The notes under the pieces: model-generated
Seen by the model: only the letters and a program-made list of their open reading frames with translations
Databases searched by the model: none
Told to the model about the DNA's origin: nothing
From: Alkalicella caledoniensis
GTDB taxonomy: Bacteria > Bacillota > Proteinivoracia > Proteinivoracales > Proteinivoracaceae
Assembly (NCBI RefSeq): GCF_014467015.1
Contig: NZ_CP058559.1
Location: 744,001 to 808,000 of the forward strand
Direction of reading: 5' to 3'
DNA: 64,000 nucleotides
Program-made: the position numbers and the translations under genes
In this document: positions 1-7,889 of the stretch, piece after piece
Numbering within the stretch: position 1 is the stretch's first letter
Layout: the number at the start of each line of letters is the position of its first letter

Positions 1-1
1 G

Positions 2-388
2 TTAGCGACAATCATTGAGAGCATACCTGGTTTTGGCATAGTAACCTCTTGTGAAATCGCAGGAGAAATTGGTACAATGCAAAGGTTTACATCTGAAGCT
101 GGTCTTGCAATCTATCTAGGGATGGCACCAGTGGACAATAGTTCTGGAGACTACCAAGGTACCAAAACACCGAGACAGGTCAATAAGAGGGCAAAAAAAG
201 CGATGATGGCTGCACTAGGTATTCACATACGGTCGGTTGACCAATCGAAGAAATACTATGAAAAAAAACGGGCTGAGGGCAAGAAATATAATCAAGCACT
301 AAGATCACTGGGACGCCATTTAACAAGGGTCATATGGAGTATGGTTAAGAATGATCGTATGTATATACAAAAAGAAATAGAAAAATAA
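2..388 (+). CDS. IS110-family transposase, C-terminal part (truncated by window edge)
   Basis: The frame is open from base 2 without a start codon, so the N-terminal catalytic half (RuvC-like DEDD domain) lies outside the window. The visible part is the Transposase_20 domain: it begins near the IPGFG motif, followed by an LGMAPV stretch and a lysine/arginine-rich TPRQVNKRAKKAM segment, all typical of IS110/IS1111 enzymes. The family moves circular intermediates and, by established work, uses a structured RNA encoded in the non-coding ends of the element. The stop is followed by about 130 bases without a gene that could hold the right end. Assignment is firm; whether the element is intact cannot be judged here. 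Confidence 0.9.
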   Translation, partial: LATIIESIPGFGIVTSCEIAGEIGTMQRFTSEAGLAIYLGMAPVDNSSGDYQGTKTPRQVNKRAKKAMMAALGIHIRSVDQSKKYYEKKRAEGKKYNQALRSLGRHLTRVIWSMVKNDRMYIQKEIEK

Positions 389-389
389 C

Positions 390-419
390 CACTGCTAAAA
401 TTTAAAAATTTAAACAGTG
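390..419. other. Hairpin just downstream of IS110 transposase
   Basis: A CACTG/CAGTG stem closes an A/T-only interior that itself contains AAATTT/AAATTT symmetry. It starts two bases after the transposase stop codon. It could be a weak terminator or part of the right end or guide RNA of the IS110 element. Bases 420-520 show no other structure I can name. Confidence 0.35.
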
Positions 420-521
420 ATTTTCAATGGTAGGATATGTTTACCTACATAATTACATATAAAGTAAGCAATTCAAAAATATGAAAATTAGTATCTATAC
501 TTGACAAAATCAACGGGATGT

Positions 522-573
522 TCAGGCTACAATTATCCATTACTGGATAATTGTAGCCTGACCCCCCTTTTTT
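522..573. repeat. Long palindrome (dispersed family, member 1), also terminator-like
   Basis: Perfect 18-bp arms (522-539 and 544-561) around a TTAC loop are followed by CCCCCC and seven T on the plus strand. It separates the IS110 end from the minus-strand DUF2512 gene, whose stop codon lies inside the T tract. The arm sequence (GGCTACAATTATCCA) recurs in other palindromes of this window. Confidence 0.8.
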
Positions 574-925
574 ATTTCGGCTCTATTTCTTTTTCGCTCA
601 TTAGGTATGAGTGGAAGAAGTACTCTATGGCTGCCACTATCAATGCAAATATCAGTACTCCTATGAGGTTTGGGTTAAACTGTGGGACCAATAGGCTTAC
701 GATATATGCCGATGCAAATGTTAATATGAAGTCTGCTGCTGTTGTCATCAAACTACTTCTTGATGGCAGGATGATTATATCTGCTACATAGTTGAGTACA
801 AATGCCAGGGCTGCTGAAAAAAAGATGGACATTCCGGGGTTTGTGTCTATATATCTTAATGCAATCCATGCCGCTCCCATTGTGTAGATGAACTTTACAA
901 ATAATGCTGAAACTGTTTTTCCCAT
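572..925 (-). CDS. DUF2512 family small membrane protein (YndM-like)
   Basis: 117-residue protein with four predicted membrane segments and almost no soluble part. It matches the DUF2512/YndM family of Firmicutes, with the typical NYVADIIILP stretch in the middle; the function of the family is unknown. The start at 925 is chosen because AAGGAGGA lies about six bases upstream; an upstream in-frame ATG at 970 has no ribosome site. A close paralogue lies immediately upstream (1021-1383) in the same direction, so the pair looks like a tandem duplication, possibly co-transcribed. It ends inside the T tract of the palindrome at 522-573. Confidence 0.8.
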   Translation of the reverse strand: MGKTVSALFVKFIYTMGAAWIALRYIDTNPGMSIFFSAALAFVLNYVADIIILPSRSSLMTTAADFILTFASAYIVSLLVPQFNPNLIGVLIFALIVAAIEYFFHSYLMSEKEIEPK

Positions 926-1020
926 TTCAATCCTCCTTGTAAATTTTAAATTATATCTTATTTCACACACATATTCCCTTATATGCTTAAAAATTAGAAC
1001 AACCCATATTCTTGTTGTGC

Positions 1021-1383
1021 CTATCTTTTTTTGTTTTCCACATTATCTGTTTCAAGGATGTAAATATGAAAGTAGTACTCAGCGAATATGATCAATGCTC
1101 CAAAAGCTAGTAATCCCGAAAAACTTGTTTCAGAGTTTGGTGTCAGTATATCTAAGATAAAAGCTAACAAAATTGCCATCAGACCATCACCCACAGCAGC
1201 AACAACAGCTCTAAATGGTGCAAGAATAATTAAGTCACCTATTAGATAGTTCACTATTGTGCCAATAACAGCTAATACTAACACCCATCCAAAGTGATTA
1301 TTGTCAACCAGTGCAAATGCCATCCATGCTGCTCCGAACGTAAGTACAAATTTTATAACTAGTGCCGTTGTTGTCTTATTCAT
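1021..1383 (-). CDS. DUF2512 family small membrane protein, paralogue
   Basis: 120-residue, four-helix membrane protein related to its downstream neighbour: both begin with M(N/G)KT and share the KFxxTxGAAWxA opening and the NYxxxDxIIL core. This is the DUF2512 (YndM) family, of unknown role, often seen in spore-forming Firmicutes. The start at 1383 is chosen over the ORF-maximal start at 1416 because GAAGGAGCG sits seven bases upstream, and because the region beyond 1400 is occupied by a long palindrome. The spacing to the downstream paralogue is about 95 bases and contains no clear promoter. Confidence 0.8.
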   Translation of the reverse strand: MNKTTTALVIKFVLTFGAAWMAFALVDNNHFGWVLVLAVIGTIVNYLIGDLIILAPFRAVVAAVGDGLMAILLAFILDILTPNSETSFSGLLAFGALIIFAEYYFHIYILETDNVENKKR

Positions 1384-1400
1384 TTTCCGCTCCTTCTTCC

Positions 1401-1450
1401 GGGGGTCTTGCTTCAATTATTCAATAATAGATAATTGAAGCAAGACCCCC
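1401..1450. repeat. Long palindrome (dispersed family, member 2)
   Basis: Perfect 20-bp arms (1401-1420 and 1431-1450), beginning with GGGGGTCTTGC, surround a 10-base loop. It lies eight bases past the stop of the alcohol dehydrogenase and runs up to the ribosome site of the DUF2512 gene. The inner CTTCAATTAT matches the other members of the family. There is no T tract on the minus strand, so it is not a textbook intrinsic terminator for the upstream gene. Confidence 0.8.
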
Positions 1451-1458
1451 TATTTTTA

Positions 1459-2589
1459 TTAAGGCTTTAAGATAACTTTGATGCAATCATCCTTTTTTGC
1501 ATCAAATATCTCGTAGGCGTGTTCTCCCTGGTCTAGGGGAAGTTTATGTGTGATTATGTCTGTGGCGTCAAATTTTTCGTTCTTAATGAGATCTAAAATT
1601 GGGTCAACGTAAGCGTGTGCAGGACATTGTCCCATTTTCAGTGTTATATTCCTTGAGAAAAAATCACCTAGTGGAAACATATTATATCTTGCGCCATATA
1701 CACCTACCATGGATACTGTACCAGCTTTTCTAACTGCTTGTGTTGCAATTTCGATGGCAGATTTTGAACCACCCTGAAGCTTCAGTGCACTTTCAGCCAT
1801 TTCCACATAGCTCATTTTTCCATCCATACCGACACAGTCAATTACCACATCGGCACCGCCACCGGTAATTTCTTTAATGTACTCACCAGTATTTTTCAAT
1901 TTATCAAAGTTAATTGTCTCTACTTGATTGTGTTTTTCTGCATGTTTTAGACGATAGTCTATATAATCCACAGCTATAATCCTACTTGCCCCTTTATATG
2001 CTGCCCACTTTTGTGTAAGTAGACCTACTGGCCCACATCCTAACACTACAACAGTGTCACCATTTTTCATTCCTGAGTTGTCTACGCCCCAAAAAGCTGT
2101 AGGAAGTATGTCTGTCAAAAATAAGACCTGCTCATCTGTTAGCTCTTCAGGAACAACCGTTGGGCCTACATTGCCATATGGAACCCTTAAGTATTCAGCC
2201 TGGCCACCATCATATCCACCAAAAGTTTTACTATATCCAAATAGCCCTCCCACTTCACCATTTGCATTTGAATTGTCGCACTGTGTGTATAAATCGTGGT
2301 CACAGAACCAACAATCCCCACATGATACGGGAAACGGGATTATAACCCTATCACCTTTTTTTACTTTTGTAACATCTGATCCCACTTCTTCTACAATGCC
2401 CATGGTTTCGTGACCTAGAATAAATCCTTTCGGGGTGTTTGGTATCATTCCATGAATAAGATGTAAGTCTGAGCCGCAAATTGCTGTTGAAGTCACTTTT
2501 ACTATAATATCATCATGATTGATTATCTCTGGGTCGCCTACATTCTTGACTTTAACATCCTTTACACCTTCGTAAACTATTGCTTTCAC
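1459..2589 (-). CDS. Zinc-dependent alcohol dehydrogenase (MDR superfamily)
   Basis: 376-residue medium-chain dehydrogenase. Numbered from the GTG at 2589: catalytic zinc ligands C38, H60 and E61 (GHE motif), structural zinc cysteines C90, C93, C96 and C104, and a GCGPVG nucleotide-binding loop near residue 184. The insert after the structural zinc and the overall length resemble the formaldehyde/threonine-dehydrogenase-like branch, so it probably oxidises a small alcohol or aldehyde with NAD(P); the substrate is not predictable. The GTG start is preferred because family members begin with KA(I/V)VYEG and AGGAAG lies about ten bases upstream. An ATG at 2622 would add eleven charged residues. 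It appears monocistronic. Confidence 0.85.
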   Translation of the reverse strand: MKAIVYEGVKDVKVKNVGDPEIINHDDIIVKVTSTAICGSDLHLIHGMIPNTPKGFILGHETMGIVEEVGSDVTKVKKGDRVIIPFPVSCGDCWFCDHDLYTQCDNSNANGEVGGLFGYSKTFGGYDGGQAEYLRVPYGNVGPTVVPEELTDEQVLFLTDILPTAFWGVDNSGMKNGDTVVVLGCGPVGLLTQKWAAYKGASRIIAVDYIDYRLKHAEKHNQVETINFDKLKNTGEYIKEITGGGADVVIDCVGMDGKMSYVEMAESALKLQGGSKSAIEIATQAVRKAGTVSMVGVYGARYNMFPLGDFFSRNITLKMGQCPAHAYVDPILDLIKNEKFDATDIITHKLPLDQGEHAYEIFDAKKDDCIKVILKP

Positions 2590-2760
2590 GTAGCCATCTT
2601 CCTTTCGGTTTTTATCTCCCATAGATTTCCCTTTAAATCATGTATCAATACCTATAATCTGGATATATATTGTTTTTTTTATGTAGTCTTTAACAAAATT
2701 TCACTATGTTTAAAACCCCGTGTTTATTGGCAAAATAACACAAACAATGTTTTACTTCAT

Positions 2761-2789
2761 TTGTCAGATATATGGCACTTTGATAAAAT
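2761..2789 (+). promoter_or_regulatory. Sigma-A promoter of the BCCT transporter
   Basis: TTGTCA (2761-2766), a 17-bp spacer and TAAAAT (2784-2789) lie about 45 bases upstream of the transporter start codon. Confidence 0.6.
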
Positions 2790-2833
2790 ATAAAAGTATT
2801 TGCGTTTTTACATAGATTGAAAGGGTGATAATA

Positions 2834-4468
2834 GTGCAAAAAGATGACATTAGTAGCAAGGAACTTGAAGAAAAACTTTATAAGAGGAACTATAACAAAA
2901 ACGGGTTAGATTTAAACCCAGTAGTTTCTTTATCAGTAGGAGTATTTATATTGGTTTTCTCACTTTATGCATTGATAAACATAAATCATGCAAATCGAAT
3001 GTTCGAACTGGTGAGAGACTATATAATCACTAATTTTGATTGGGTTTTCATATTATCTAGTAATTTTTTTATAGTAGTTTGCCTGTTTTTTGCTTTTTCT
3101 AAGCTTGGTCACATAAAAATCGGTGGTGTACATAGTGATACAGAGTTTAGTAATTTTTCATGGTATTCCATGCTTATCTCAGCAGGAATGGGTATAGGAC
3201 TTATGTTTTGGGCCGTTGGTGAACCCCTTTATCATTCTGAGTTCATCCCACCTATATTTGAACATAGTAACAATGCTTACGCTGCCATGGCAACAACTTT
3301 TTTCCATTGGGGACTGCATCCCTGGGGAATATATGCTTTAATTTCTTTGGCATTAGCTTTTTTTGCATATAATAGAAATCTCCCACTATCTTTAAGGTCA
3401 GTATTTTATCCACTTTTAGGGGATAGGGTTTTTGGATTTTGGGGTGATTTGATAGATTCCCTTGCGGTTATAGCTACTTTATTTGGCCTGGCCACTTCTT
3501 TAGGTCTTGGTGTACAGCAGGTTAATAGTGGTTTAAGTTATCTAATAGGTATTCCTAACAATGTAATAGTACAAGTTATACTAATTGTGGCAATAACACT
3601 AATTGCAACAATTTCAGTGGTCTCTGGTATCGATAAAGGAGTTAGATTCTTATCTGAAATGAACATAAAAATTGCCGCATTTTTTATGTTAGCAATACTC
3701 ATTTTAGGTCCCACAGGCTATATTATTCGCCTATTCTCTAACTCTTTGGGCTTGTATTTAAACGGTCTAATCAGCTCCTCCTTTTATGTATCCATAATGG
3801 ATAAGACATGGCAAGGTGATTGGTCTGTGTTCTATCTAGCGTGGTGGATTTCATGGTCACCATTCGTAGGTCTTTTTATAGCTAGAATATCAAAGGGTAG
3901 GACAATCAGGGAATTTGTGTTAGCTGTTTTAGTTATTCCATCACTTTTGTCATTTGTATGGCTCTCTGTCTTTGGGGGAACTGCCATATCTTTAAATGCA
4001 GCATCCGATGGAGCTTTATTTAATGTTGTACAGGACAATTTACCCGTTGCCCTTTTTGAAATGATTAACATCTTAAATATGCCTATTTTAGCAGGCTTAC
4101 TTAGGATAGTACTGTCGGTTTTAGCCACGGTGTTGATTATTTCGTATTTTGTAACCTCTTCTGATTCAGGTTCACTGGTTGTTGATAAAATCACATCAGG
4201 TGGTAAGCTTAAAACCCCAGCTTCCCAGAGGGTCTTCTGGGCATGTTTAGAAGGTATGGTTGCAGCTGTTCTTCTTCTTATTGGTGGAGAGCGGGCACTA
4301 AATGCACTGCAAACAGCTGTTATTAGTACAGGGCTTCCTTTTGCCATTGTACTAATTGTAATGACCATTTCACTTATCAAAAGTCTTCATGTTTCCCAAC
4401 GTAAACAAAAACGTATTAGGGACATAAATAAGTTTAAGAAAATCATGGAAGTTATAGAAGAAGAATAA
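2834..4468 (+). CDS. BCCT family osmolyte transporter (betaine/carnitine/choline)
   Basis: 544-residue integral membrane protein with about 12 membrane segments. Family motifs are visible: SAGMGIGLMFWAVGEPLYH early in the protein, FFHWGLHPW, and the hallmark WWISWSPFVGLFIARISKGR in the second half, which carries tryptophans of the substrate pocket. BCCT carriers take up quaternary ammonium compounds such as glycine betaine, usually driven by sodium, for osmoprotection or as nutrients. The GTG at 2834 is chosen as start because AAGGG lies eight bases upstream; a GTG at 2825 overlaps that site. The short, charged C-terminal tail is typical of osmotically regulated members. It stands alone between its own promoter and terminator. 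Confidence 0.92.
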   Translation: MQKDDISSKELEEKLYKRNYNKNGLDLNPVVSLSVGVFILVFSLYALININHANRMFELVRDYIITNFDWVFILSSNFFIVVCLFFAFSKLGHIKIGGVHSDTEFSNFSWYSMLISAGMGIGLMFWAVGEPLYHSEFIPPIFEHSNNAYAAMATTFFHWGLHPWGIYALISLALAFFAYNRNLPLSLRSVFYPLLGDRVFGFWGDLIDSLAVIATLFGLATSLGLGVQQVNSGLSYLIGIPNNVIVQVILIVAITLIATISVVSGIDKGVRFLSEMNIKIAAFFMLAILILGPTGYIIRLFSNSLGLYLNGLISSSFYVSIMDKTWQGDWSVFYLAWWISWSPFVGLFIARISKGRTIREFVLAVLVIPSLLSFVWLSVFGGTAISLNAASDGALFNVVQDNLPVALFEMINILNMPILAGLLRIVLSVLATVLIISYFVTSSDSGSLVVDKITSGGKLKTPASQRVFWACLEGMVAAVLLLIGGERALNALQTAVISTGLPFAIVLIVMTISLIKSLHVSQRKQKRIRDINKFKKIMEVIEEE

Positions 4469-4496
4469 AAAGGATGTAATATGTACGGATAGTCAC

Positions 4497-4533
4497 GGGG
4501 CAAGTTATCTTTTTAGATAACTTGCCCCCTTTT
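4497..4533 (+). terminator. Intrinsic terminator of the BCCT gene
   Basis: Perfect 14-bp arms (GGGGCAAGTTATCT and its complement) with a TTTT loop, followed by CTTTT. Confidence 0.85.
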
Positions 4534-4537
4534 AAAC

Positions 4538-4566
4538 TTGTCTAATTCAAATTTGTTCTTTATAAT
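4538..4566 (+). promoter_or_regulatory. Sigma-A promoter of the BrxD-like gene
   Basis: TTGTCT (4538-4543), a 17-bp spacer and a perfect TATAAT (4561-4566), about 32 bases before the start codon. Confidence 0.65.
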
Positions 4567-4597
4567 ATAATCTGAAGTATTATATTTGGAGGTGCCT

Positions 4598-5482
4598 ATG
4601 TCAAGCTTAAAAAACCTATCCTCGGAAGATTTTCATGATGAACTTGCAGAAATAAGTAGGTGCCTTGAAGTAGTAAATAGGGGTTACGGATCATTAAAAA
4701 TTATTTGCAGTGAGGATGACAACTCAACTTCGACTATAATAAATTCAACAAAAGAACAAGGCCTTGATAATAATTTTGTGTTGACGGAAATTAAAATCAG
4801 TAATGAGTTTAAAGTAACTTCATTACAAGAGTTATATAGTAACATCATGCAAAACCTAATTGTTCAAAGGCAAGGTGTTATAACACCCACAAGCTTTGAG
4901 GCTATTTTCCAAATATGGCTAGAGAGAATTAGAAGTTACCCCGACAAGAATGTTGCTCAAGGTGAAATTTTCTCAATAATATCTGAGCTTGAAAAGCACA
5001 GTGTAGTTTTTGCTAAAGCCTTTTTGTCCTATATTAAATCTAAAATTAATGGCGACAGTGAATCCTCATCTGCCCTAGCATCATTGTTAATGGGGAAAAA
5101 CGAAGATAATTGTACCGTAGGTGATAAAGGTTTGGATCAAAAACAGCATGAACCAATTAAATTCCTTAAAGCCTTTGCAAAATTAGTACAATACATAGGC
5201 TTTTCAGGTATCCTTATAATTGTAGATGACCTTCAGCTTGTACTAAACGAACGTTCTGATTTGCGAGCTGGCTGTTACGATGTTTTAAAATCCCTATTAG
5301 ATGCCATTAAGTCTGATACTTTACAAGGTTGCATGTTCTTATTTGGTTCCACCTACGACATTGTTGAAGATCAGTTGAGGGGTTTTTATTCCGACTATGG
5401 TCTATGTCAAAGGTTGGGAAGTATGGATCACAGAAATACTGACACTTATGACGTAAAAAATACTGTAATGTTTGTTAAGTAA
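4598..5482 (+). CDS. Orphan BrxD-like (DUF2791) P-loop protein with degenerate Walker A
   Basis: 294 residues. The second half matches DUF2791/BrxD ATPases of BREX phage-defence systems: GILIIVDDLQ (Walker B), then ERSDLRAGCYDVLKSLLDAI, then an FGSTYDIVEDQLRGF segment and CQRLG, in the right order and spacing. Where the family has its Walker A (GxxGSGKS) this protein reads CSEDDNSTS, without the glycines and lysine, so it probably does not hydrolyse ATP in the usual way. It ends soon after the QRLG motif, shorter than most relatives. No other BREX gene is near. ATG 4598 has GGAGG seven bases upstream. Role unknown: a regulatory or decaying relative are both possible. Confidence 0.7.
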   Translation: MSSLKNLSSEDFHDELAEISRCLEVVNRGYGSLKIICSEDDNSTSTIINSTKEQGLDNNFVLTEIKISNEFKVTSLQELYSNIMQNLIVQRQGVITPTSFEAIFQIWLERIRSYPDKNVAQGEIFSIISELEKHSVVFAKAFLSYIKSKINGDSESSSALASLLMGKNEDNCTVGDKGLDQKQHEPIKFLKAFAKLVQYIGFSGILIIVDDLQLVLNERSDLRAGCYDVLKSLLDAIKSDTLQGCMFLFGSTYDIVEDQLRGFYSDYGLCQRLGSMDHRNTDTYDVKNTVMFVK

Positions 5483-5490
5483 CAATGATA

Positions 5491-5540
5491 ACAGGCTACA
5501 CTAATTTCTCAATGGGGAAATTAGTGTAGCCTGTCTTTTT
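5491..5540. terminator. Bidirectional palindromic terminator
   Basis: Perfect 17-bp arms (5491-5507 and 5518-5534, starting ACAGGCTACACTAATTT) lie between converging genes, with a T tract on the plus side. The outer CAGGCTAC resembles member 1 of the palindrome family, but the core differs. Confidence 0.85.
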
Positions 5541-6394
5541 TACCAGCATTCAATATGGTCTTGGATAAACTGTTTTACTGAAATAGGCTTTCTACCGAGT
5601 ATTTTCTCCATCTGTGGAGTAACAAGTTTTGCCATTCCAAACCTAGTCGTTAAGTATAGCCCAACCATTACATTAGCGAAGGCTTTTGGGGTACCCTTTC
5701 TAATCATTGTATTTCTGAACTTCAATGGATTTGGGTTAGTATATCTAACTTTTCTACCCAATTCTTTAGTGAAAATATCAGCAACATCATAGTAAGTAAT
5801 AGCCTCTGGTCCAGTTAGTGTATATGCCTTATTTTCATGTCCTTTATTTGCCAAAGTAATAGCACCCACTTCCCCAATATCACGGGCATCTATAAAACTA
5901 ACTTTCGCGTTACCTGCAGGAATAAAAATATTTCCCTCTGTTTTAATATCATCCCTATGGGTTGTACTTAAGTTCTGCATGAAAAAGCTTGGTCTCAAAA
6001 AGGTATAGTCTATTCCTGATTTTTCTAAATATTTTTCTACTTTATAGTGGGGAGGAATCGGGTTTTTTTCGATACCTAAAAGAGATAAAAATACCACATG
6101 CTCTACCCCCATCTCCTTAGCTTTATCTATAAATGGAAACATGTATTTTTTCATATCTGATATGGCTGGTGGCCTCATGAGAAATATCTTATTTATACCT
6201 TCTAGTGCTGGTTCATAGGTCGTTGGATCTTCAAAATCAAGCCTTACCAGTTGGACATTACTATCTACTTCCCCCCTAGCTCGCTCAATATTATAAACCG
6301 CTGCTCTAACCTCACATCCATACTCAATAAGGTTATTTACTACTGCGCTTCCTACATTACCTGGCACTCCAGTTACTAAAATCTTCTTCCCCAT
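5540..6394 (-). CDS. NmrA-like NAD(P)-binding protein (atypical SDR)
   Basis: 284-residue Rossmann protein of the NmrA/atypical short-chain dehydrogenase group. The N-terminus carries the dinucleotide-binding motif TGVPGNVGS; NVQLVRLDFED follows the second strand and FLRPSFFMQN is the family's mid-protein motif. No YxxxK catalytic pair in the classical position is obvious. Members either reduce quinone-like or electrophilic compounds (QorB/YtfG) or act as redox sensors. It is the third gene of the yidC-marR-nmrA operon, 12 bases after marR, with AGGAGG before its ATG. The MarR context suggests response to a quinone, phenolic or electrophile, which is inference. Confidence 0.82.
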   Translation of the reverse strand: MGKKILVTGVPGNVGSAVVNNLIEYGCEVRAAVYNIERARGEVDSNVQLVRLDFEDPTTYEPALEGINKIFLMRPPAISDMKKYMFPFIDKAKEMGVEHVVFLSLLGIEKNPIPPHYKVEKYLEKSGIDYTFLRPSFFMQNLSTTHRDDIKTEGNIFIPAGNAKVSFIDARDIGEVGAITLANKGHENKAYTLTGPEAITYYDVADIFTKELGRKVRYTNPNPLKFRNTMIRKGTPKAFANVMVGLYLTTRFGMAKLVTPQMEKILGRKPISVKQFIQDHIECW

Positions 6395-6405
6395 CTTTAT
6401 TCCTC

Positions 6406-6846
6406 CTATTTTTCTGTCGTGAGATTGTTTATAATCCTTGAAAGGTATCTTGCCAGTTCTTCTAATTCTTTTTTTGAAAAGTCACTAACAGCAGAATTCA
6501 TTGTTTCATCACTGAGCCTTTCCATTTCCGACACTAACCCCAGTGTTTTTTCTGTTAAGCTTATCAACTGAGACCTTCTGTCATCTGGGTTTGTTTCTCT
6601 TAAAATCCAGCCGTTTTTATTTAACCTATCGATTATACCTGAAATAGTGGGTCTATCAGAATGTAGTTTATCTGCAATGGCTGCGGGTGTGGCAACAAAA
6701 TCTGTCTCTTTATACTGATATAGTAAATGCAGTACACCCCACTGTGTGGAAGTAAGGCCTATATCTGTAAGTCTATTATTCAACTCCCACTTTGTTAGCC
6801 TTGCGGCCTTACTAAGTAAGTATCCTAAATTTGCTTCTCTATTCAT
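6406..6846 (-). CDS. MarR family transcriptional regulator
   Basis: 146-residue winged-helix protein of the MarR family. The helix-turn-helix lies at about residues 52-75 (AAIADKLHSDRPTISGIIDRL), followed by the wing with the conserved DDRR motif, where the family has D-x-R. N- and C-terminal helices for dimerisation are present. It sits between a yidC-like gene (20 bases upstream) and an nmrA-like gene (12 bases downstream), so it probably regulates its own operon by binding the perfect inverted repeat over the promoter at 7554-7597. No cysteine is visible, so a thiol-based OhrR-type sensor is unlikely; ligand binding is the more probable trigger. Confidence 0.92.
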   Translation of the reverse strand: MNREANLGYLLSKAARLTKWELNNRLTDIGLTSTQWGVLHLLYQYKETDFVATPAAIADKLHSDRPTISGIIDRLNKNGWILRETNPDDRRSQLISLTEKTLGLVSEMERLSDETMNSAVSDFSKKELEELARYLSRIINNLTTEK

Positions 6847-6866
6847 TTTTTCACCTCAATTAATGT

Positions 6867-7529
6867 TTATATTATTTCTGCAGTGTTGGGTAAATTAACA
6901 AAATATCTACTTATGATATAATTTTGCCCTATGGATAATACATTACCCACAAACCAATAGAGGGCCAGACCTGCCGCCATTGTTGAGCTGAAAATTACTA
7001 TCATCAATGGCATGAGTTTATTCATAGTGGTCAATGTGCCATTTGACGCCTGGTTACTTGTACTGGTAGATGATGTTTGCACTGATTGAATATAAGTTGT
7101 TATACCAGCTAGTATGGGTAGCAAACCAGTTATACCAAAAAGCTTATCAGGAACTGCTAAGTCAATACCTAAAAACATAGTGCTAGTAAAATTGCTAGTT
7201 TGTTGTATTACACTGAACATGGCAATGAGAATAGGTAGTTGTATTAGCATAGGTAAGCACCCAGAAAAAAGACTGACATTGTATTTTTTGTATAGTTCCA
7301 TTGTAGCCTGACTTAGTTTTTCTTTATCCTCCTTATATATCTTTTCTATTTTTTTTTGCTCAGGGATAAGTGCGTTCATGGCTTGAGTATTTCTGATTTG
7401 CTTAATATTTAACGGTAATATAATTATCCTAAATGCCAAAGTTAATAGTATTATTGCAAGCCCATAGCTACTTGTCCAGTTGTAAAATAAATTCATTAAA
7501 GAAAGTAAAAAGTTATTTAAAATTTGCAC
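6867..7529 (-). CDS. YidC/Oxa1 family membrane insertase paralogue
   Basis: 220-residue membrane protein with the 60KD_IMP/YidC core: an amphipathic N-terminus, five membrane segments, the conserved arginine of the hydrophilic groove (R34 in LAFRIIILPL), the cytoplasmic coiled hairpin with KIYKEDKEKLSQATMELYKKY, and the FSGCLPMLIQLPIL motif. It lacks the N-terminal lipoprotein signal and the basic C-terminal tail of housekeeping YidC1. A GTG start at 7529 is supported by AGGGGTGA upstream. It is the first gene of an operon with marR and nmrA. A MarR-controlled YidC copy is unusual; it could be a stress-inducible second insertase, by analogy with regulated YidC2/YqjG proteins. Confidence 0.88.
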   Translation of the reverse strand: MQILNNFLLSLMNLFYNWTSSYGLAIILLTLAFRIIILPLNIKQIRNTQAMNALIPEQKKIEKIYKEDKEKLSQATMELYKKYNVSLFSGCLPMLIQLPILIAMFSVIQQTSNFTSTMFLGIDLAVPDKLFGITGLLPILAGITTYIQSVQTSSTSTSNQASNGTLTTMNKLMPLMIVIFSSTMAAGLALYWFVGNVLSIGQNYIISRYFVNLPNTAEII

Positions 7530-7553
7530 AACGTCACCCCTATTTATTTAGTT

Positions 7554-7597
7554 AGCCTACTAATAGTTAGTATACAAACTATTAGTAGGCTTGTCAA
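7554..7597 (-). promoter_or_regulatory. Promoter and perfect operator of the yidC-marR-nmrA operon
   Basis: On the minus strand TTGACA (7597-7592), a 17-bp spacer and TATACT (7574-7569) form a near-ideal sigma-A promoter. A perfect inverted repeat with 15-bp arms (7554-7568 and 7577-7591; arm AGCCTACTAATAGTT) covers the spacer, the -10 and the start region. Binding there would block the promoter, so it is the likely MarR operator. Confidence 0.85.
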
Positions 7598-7889
7598 CTC
7601 TTAATAATAAAAATAAAAGCCCCTTAAAAAGGACTTTTAACAATCTTTAAATTTTCATTAACAATTTGTGCTAATCTATTTAGGGGACTGAGCCATTTTT
7701 CCGGAATATGTTTGTGAAATTGCATAATGTCGAATTTCCTTGTCAATTTTCTTTATGTCTTATTAAACACCTTTTAAACTCTCCCTCTCCAGTATCAATA
7801 TTTAGGCGTGTGGTTGTTTTGCAAATAAAATTCATTTTTCCCTATATGATTTAATATAGTTTAGTAACATACAAAAAGGGGATGATTCC

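Noticed and set aside
888-1091. 67-codon plus-strand frame overlapping both DUF2512 genes
   Set aside because: Antisense to two real genes and without translation signals.
3832-4380. 182-codon minus-strand open frame
   Set aside because: It lies wholly inside the BCCT transporter gene, has no ribosome site and reads as low-complexity Ser/Thr/Lys sequence.
4598-5482. A full BREX phage-defence island
   Set aside because: Only one BrxD-like protein is present; no BrxA, BrxB, BrxC, PglX or PglZ candidate is found on either side.
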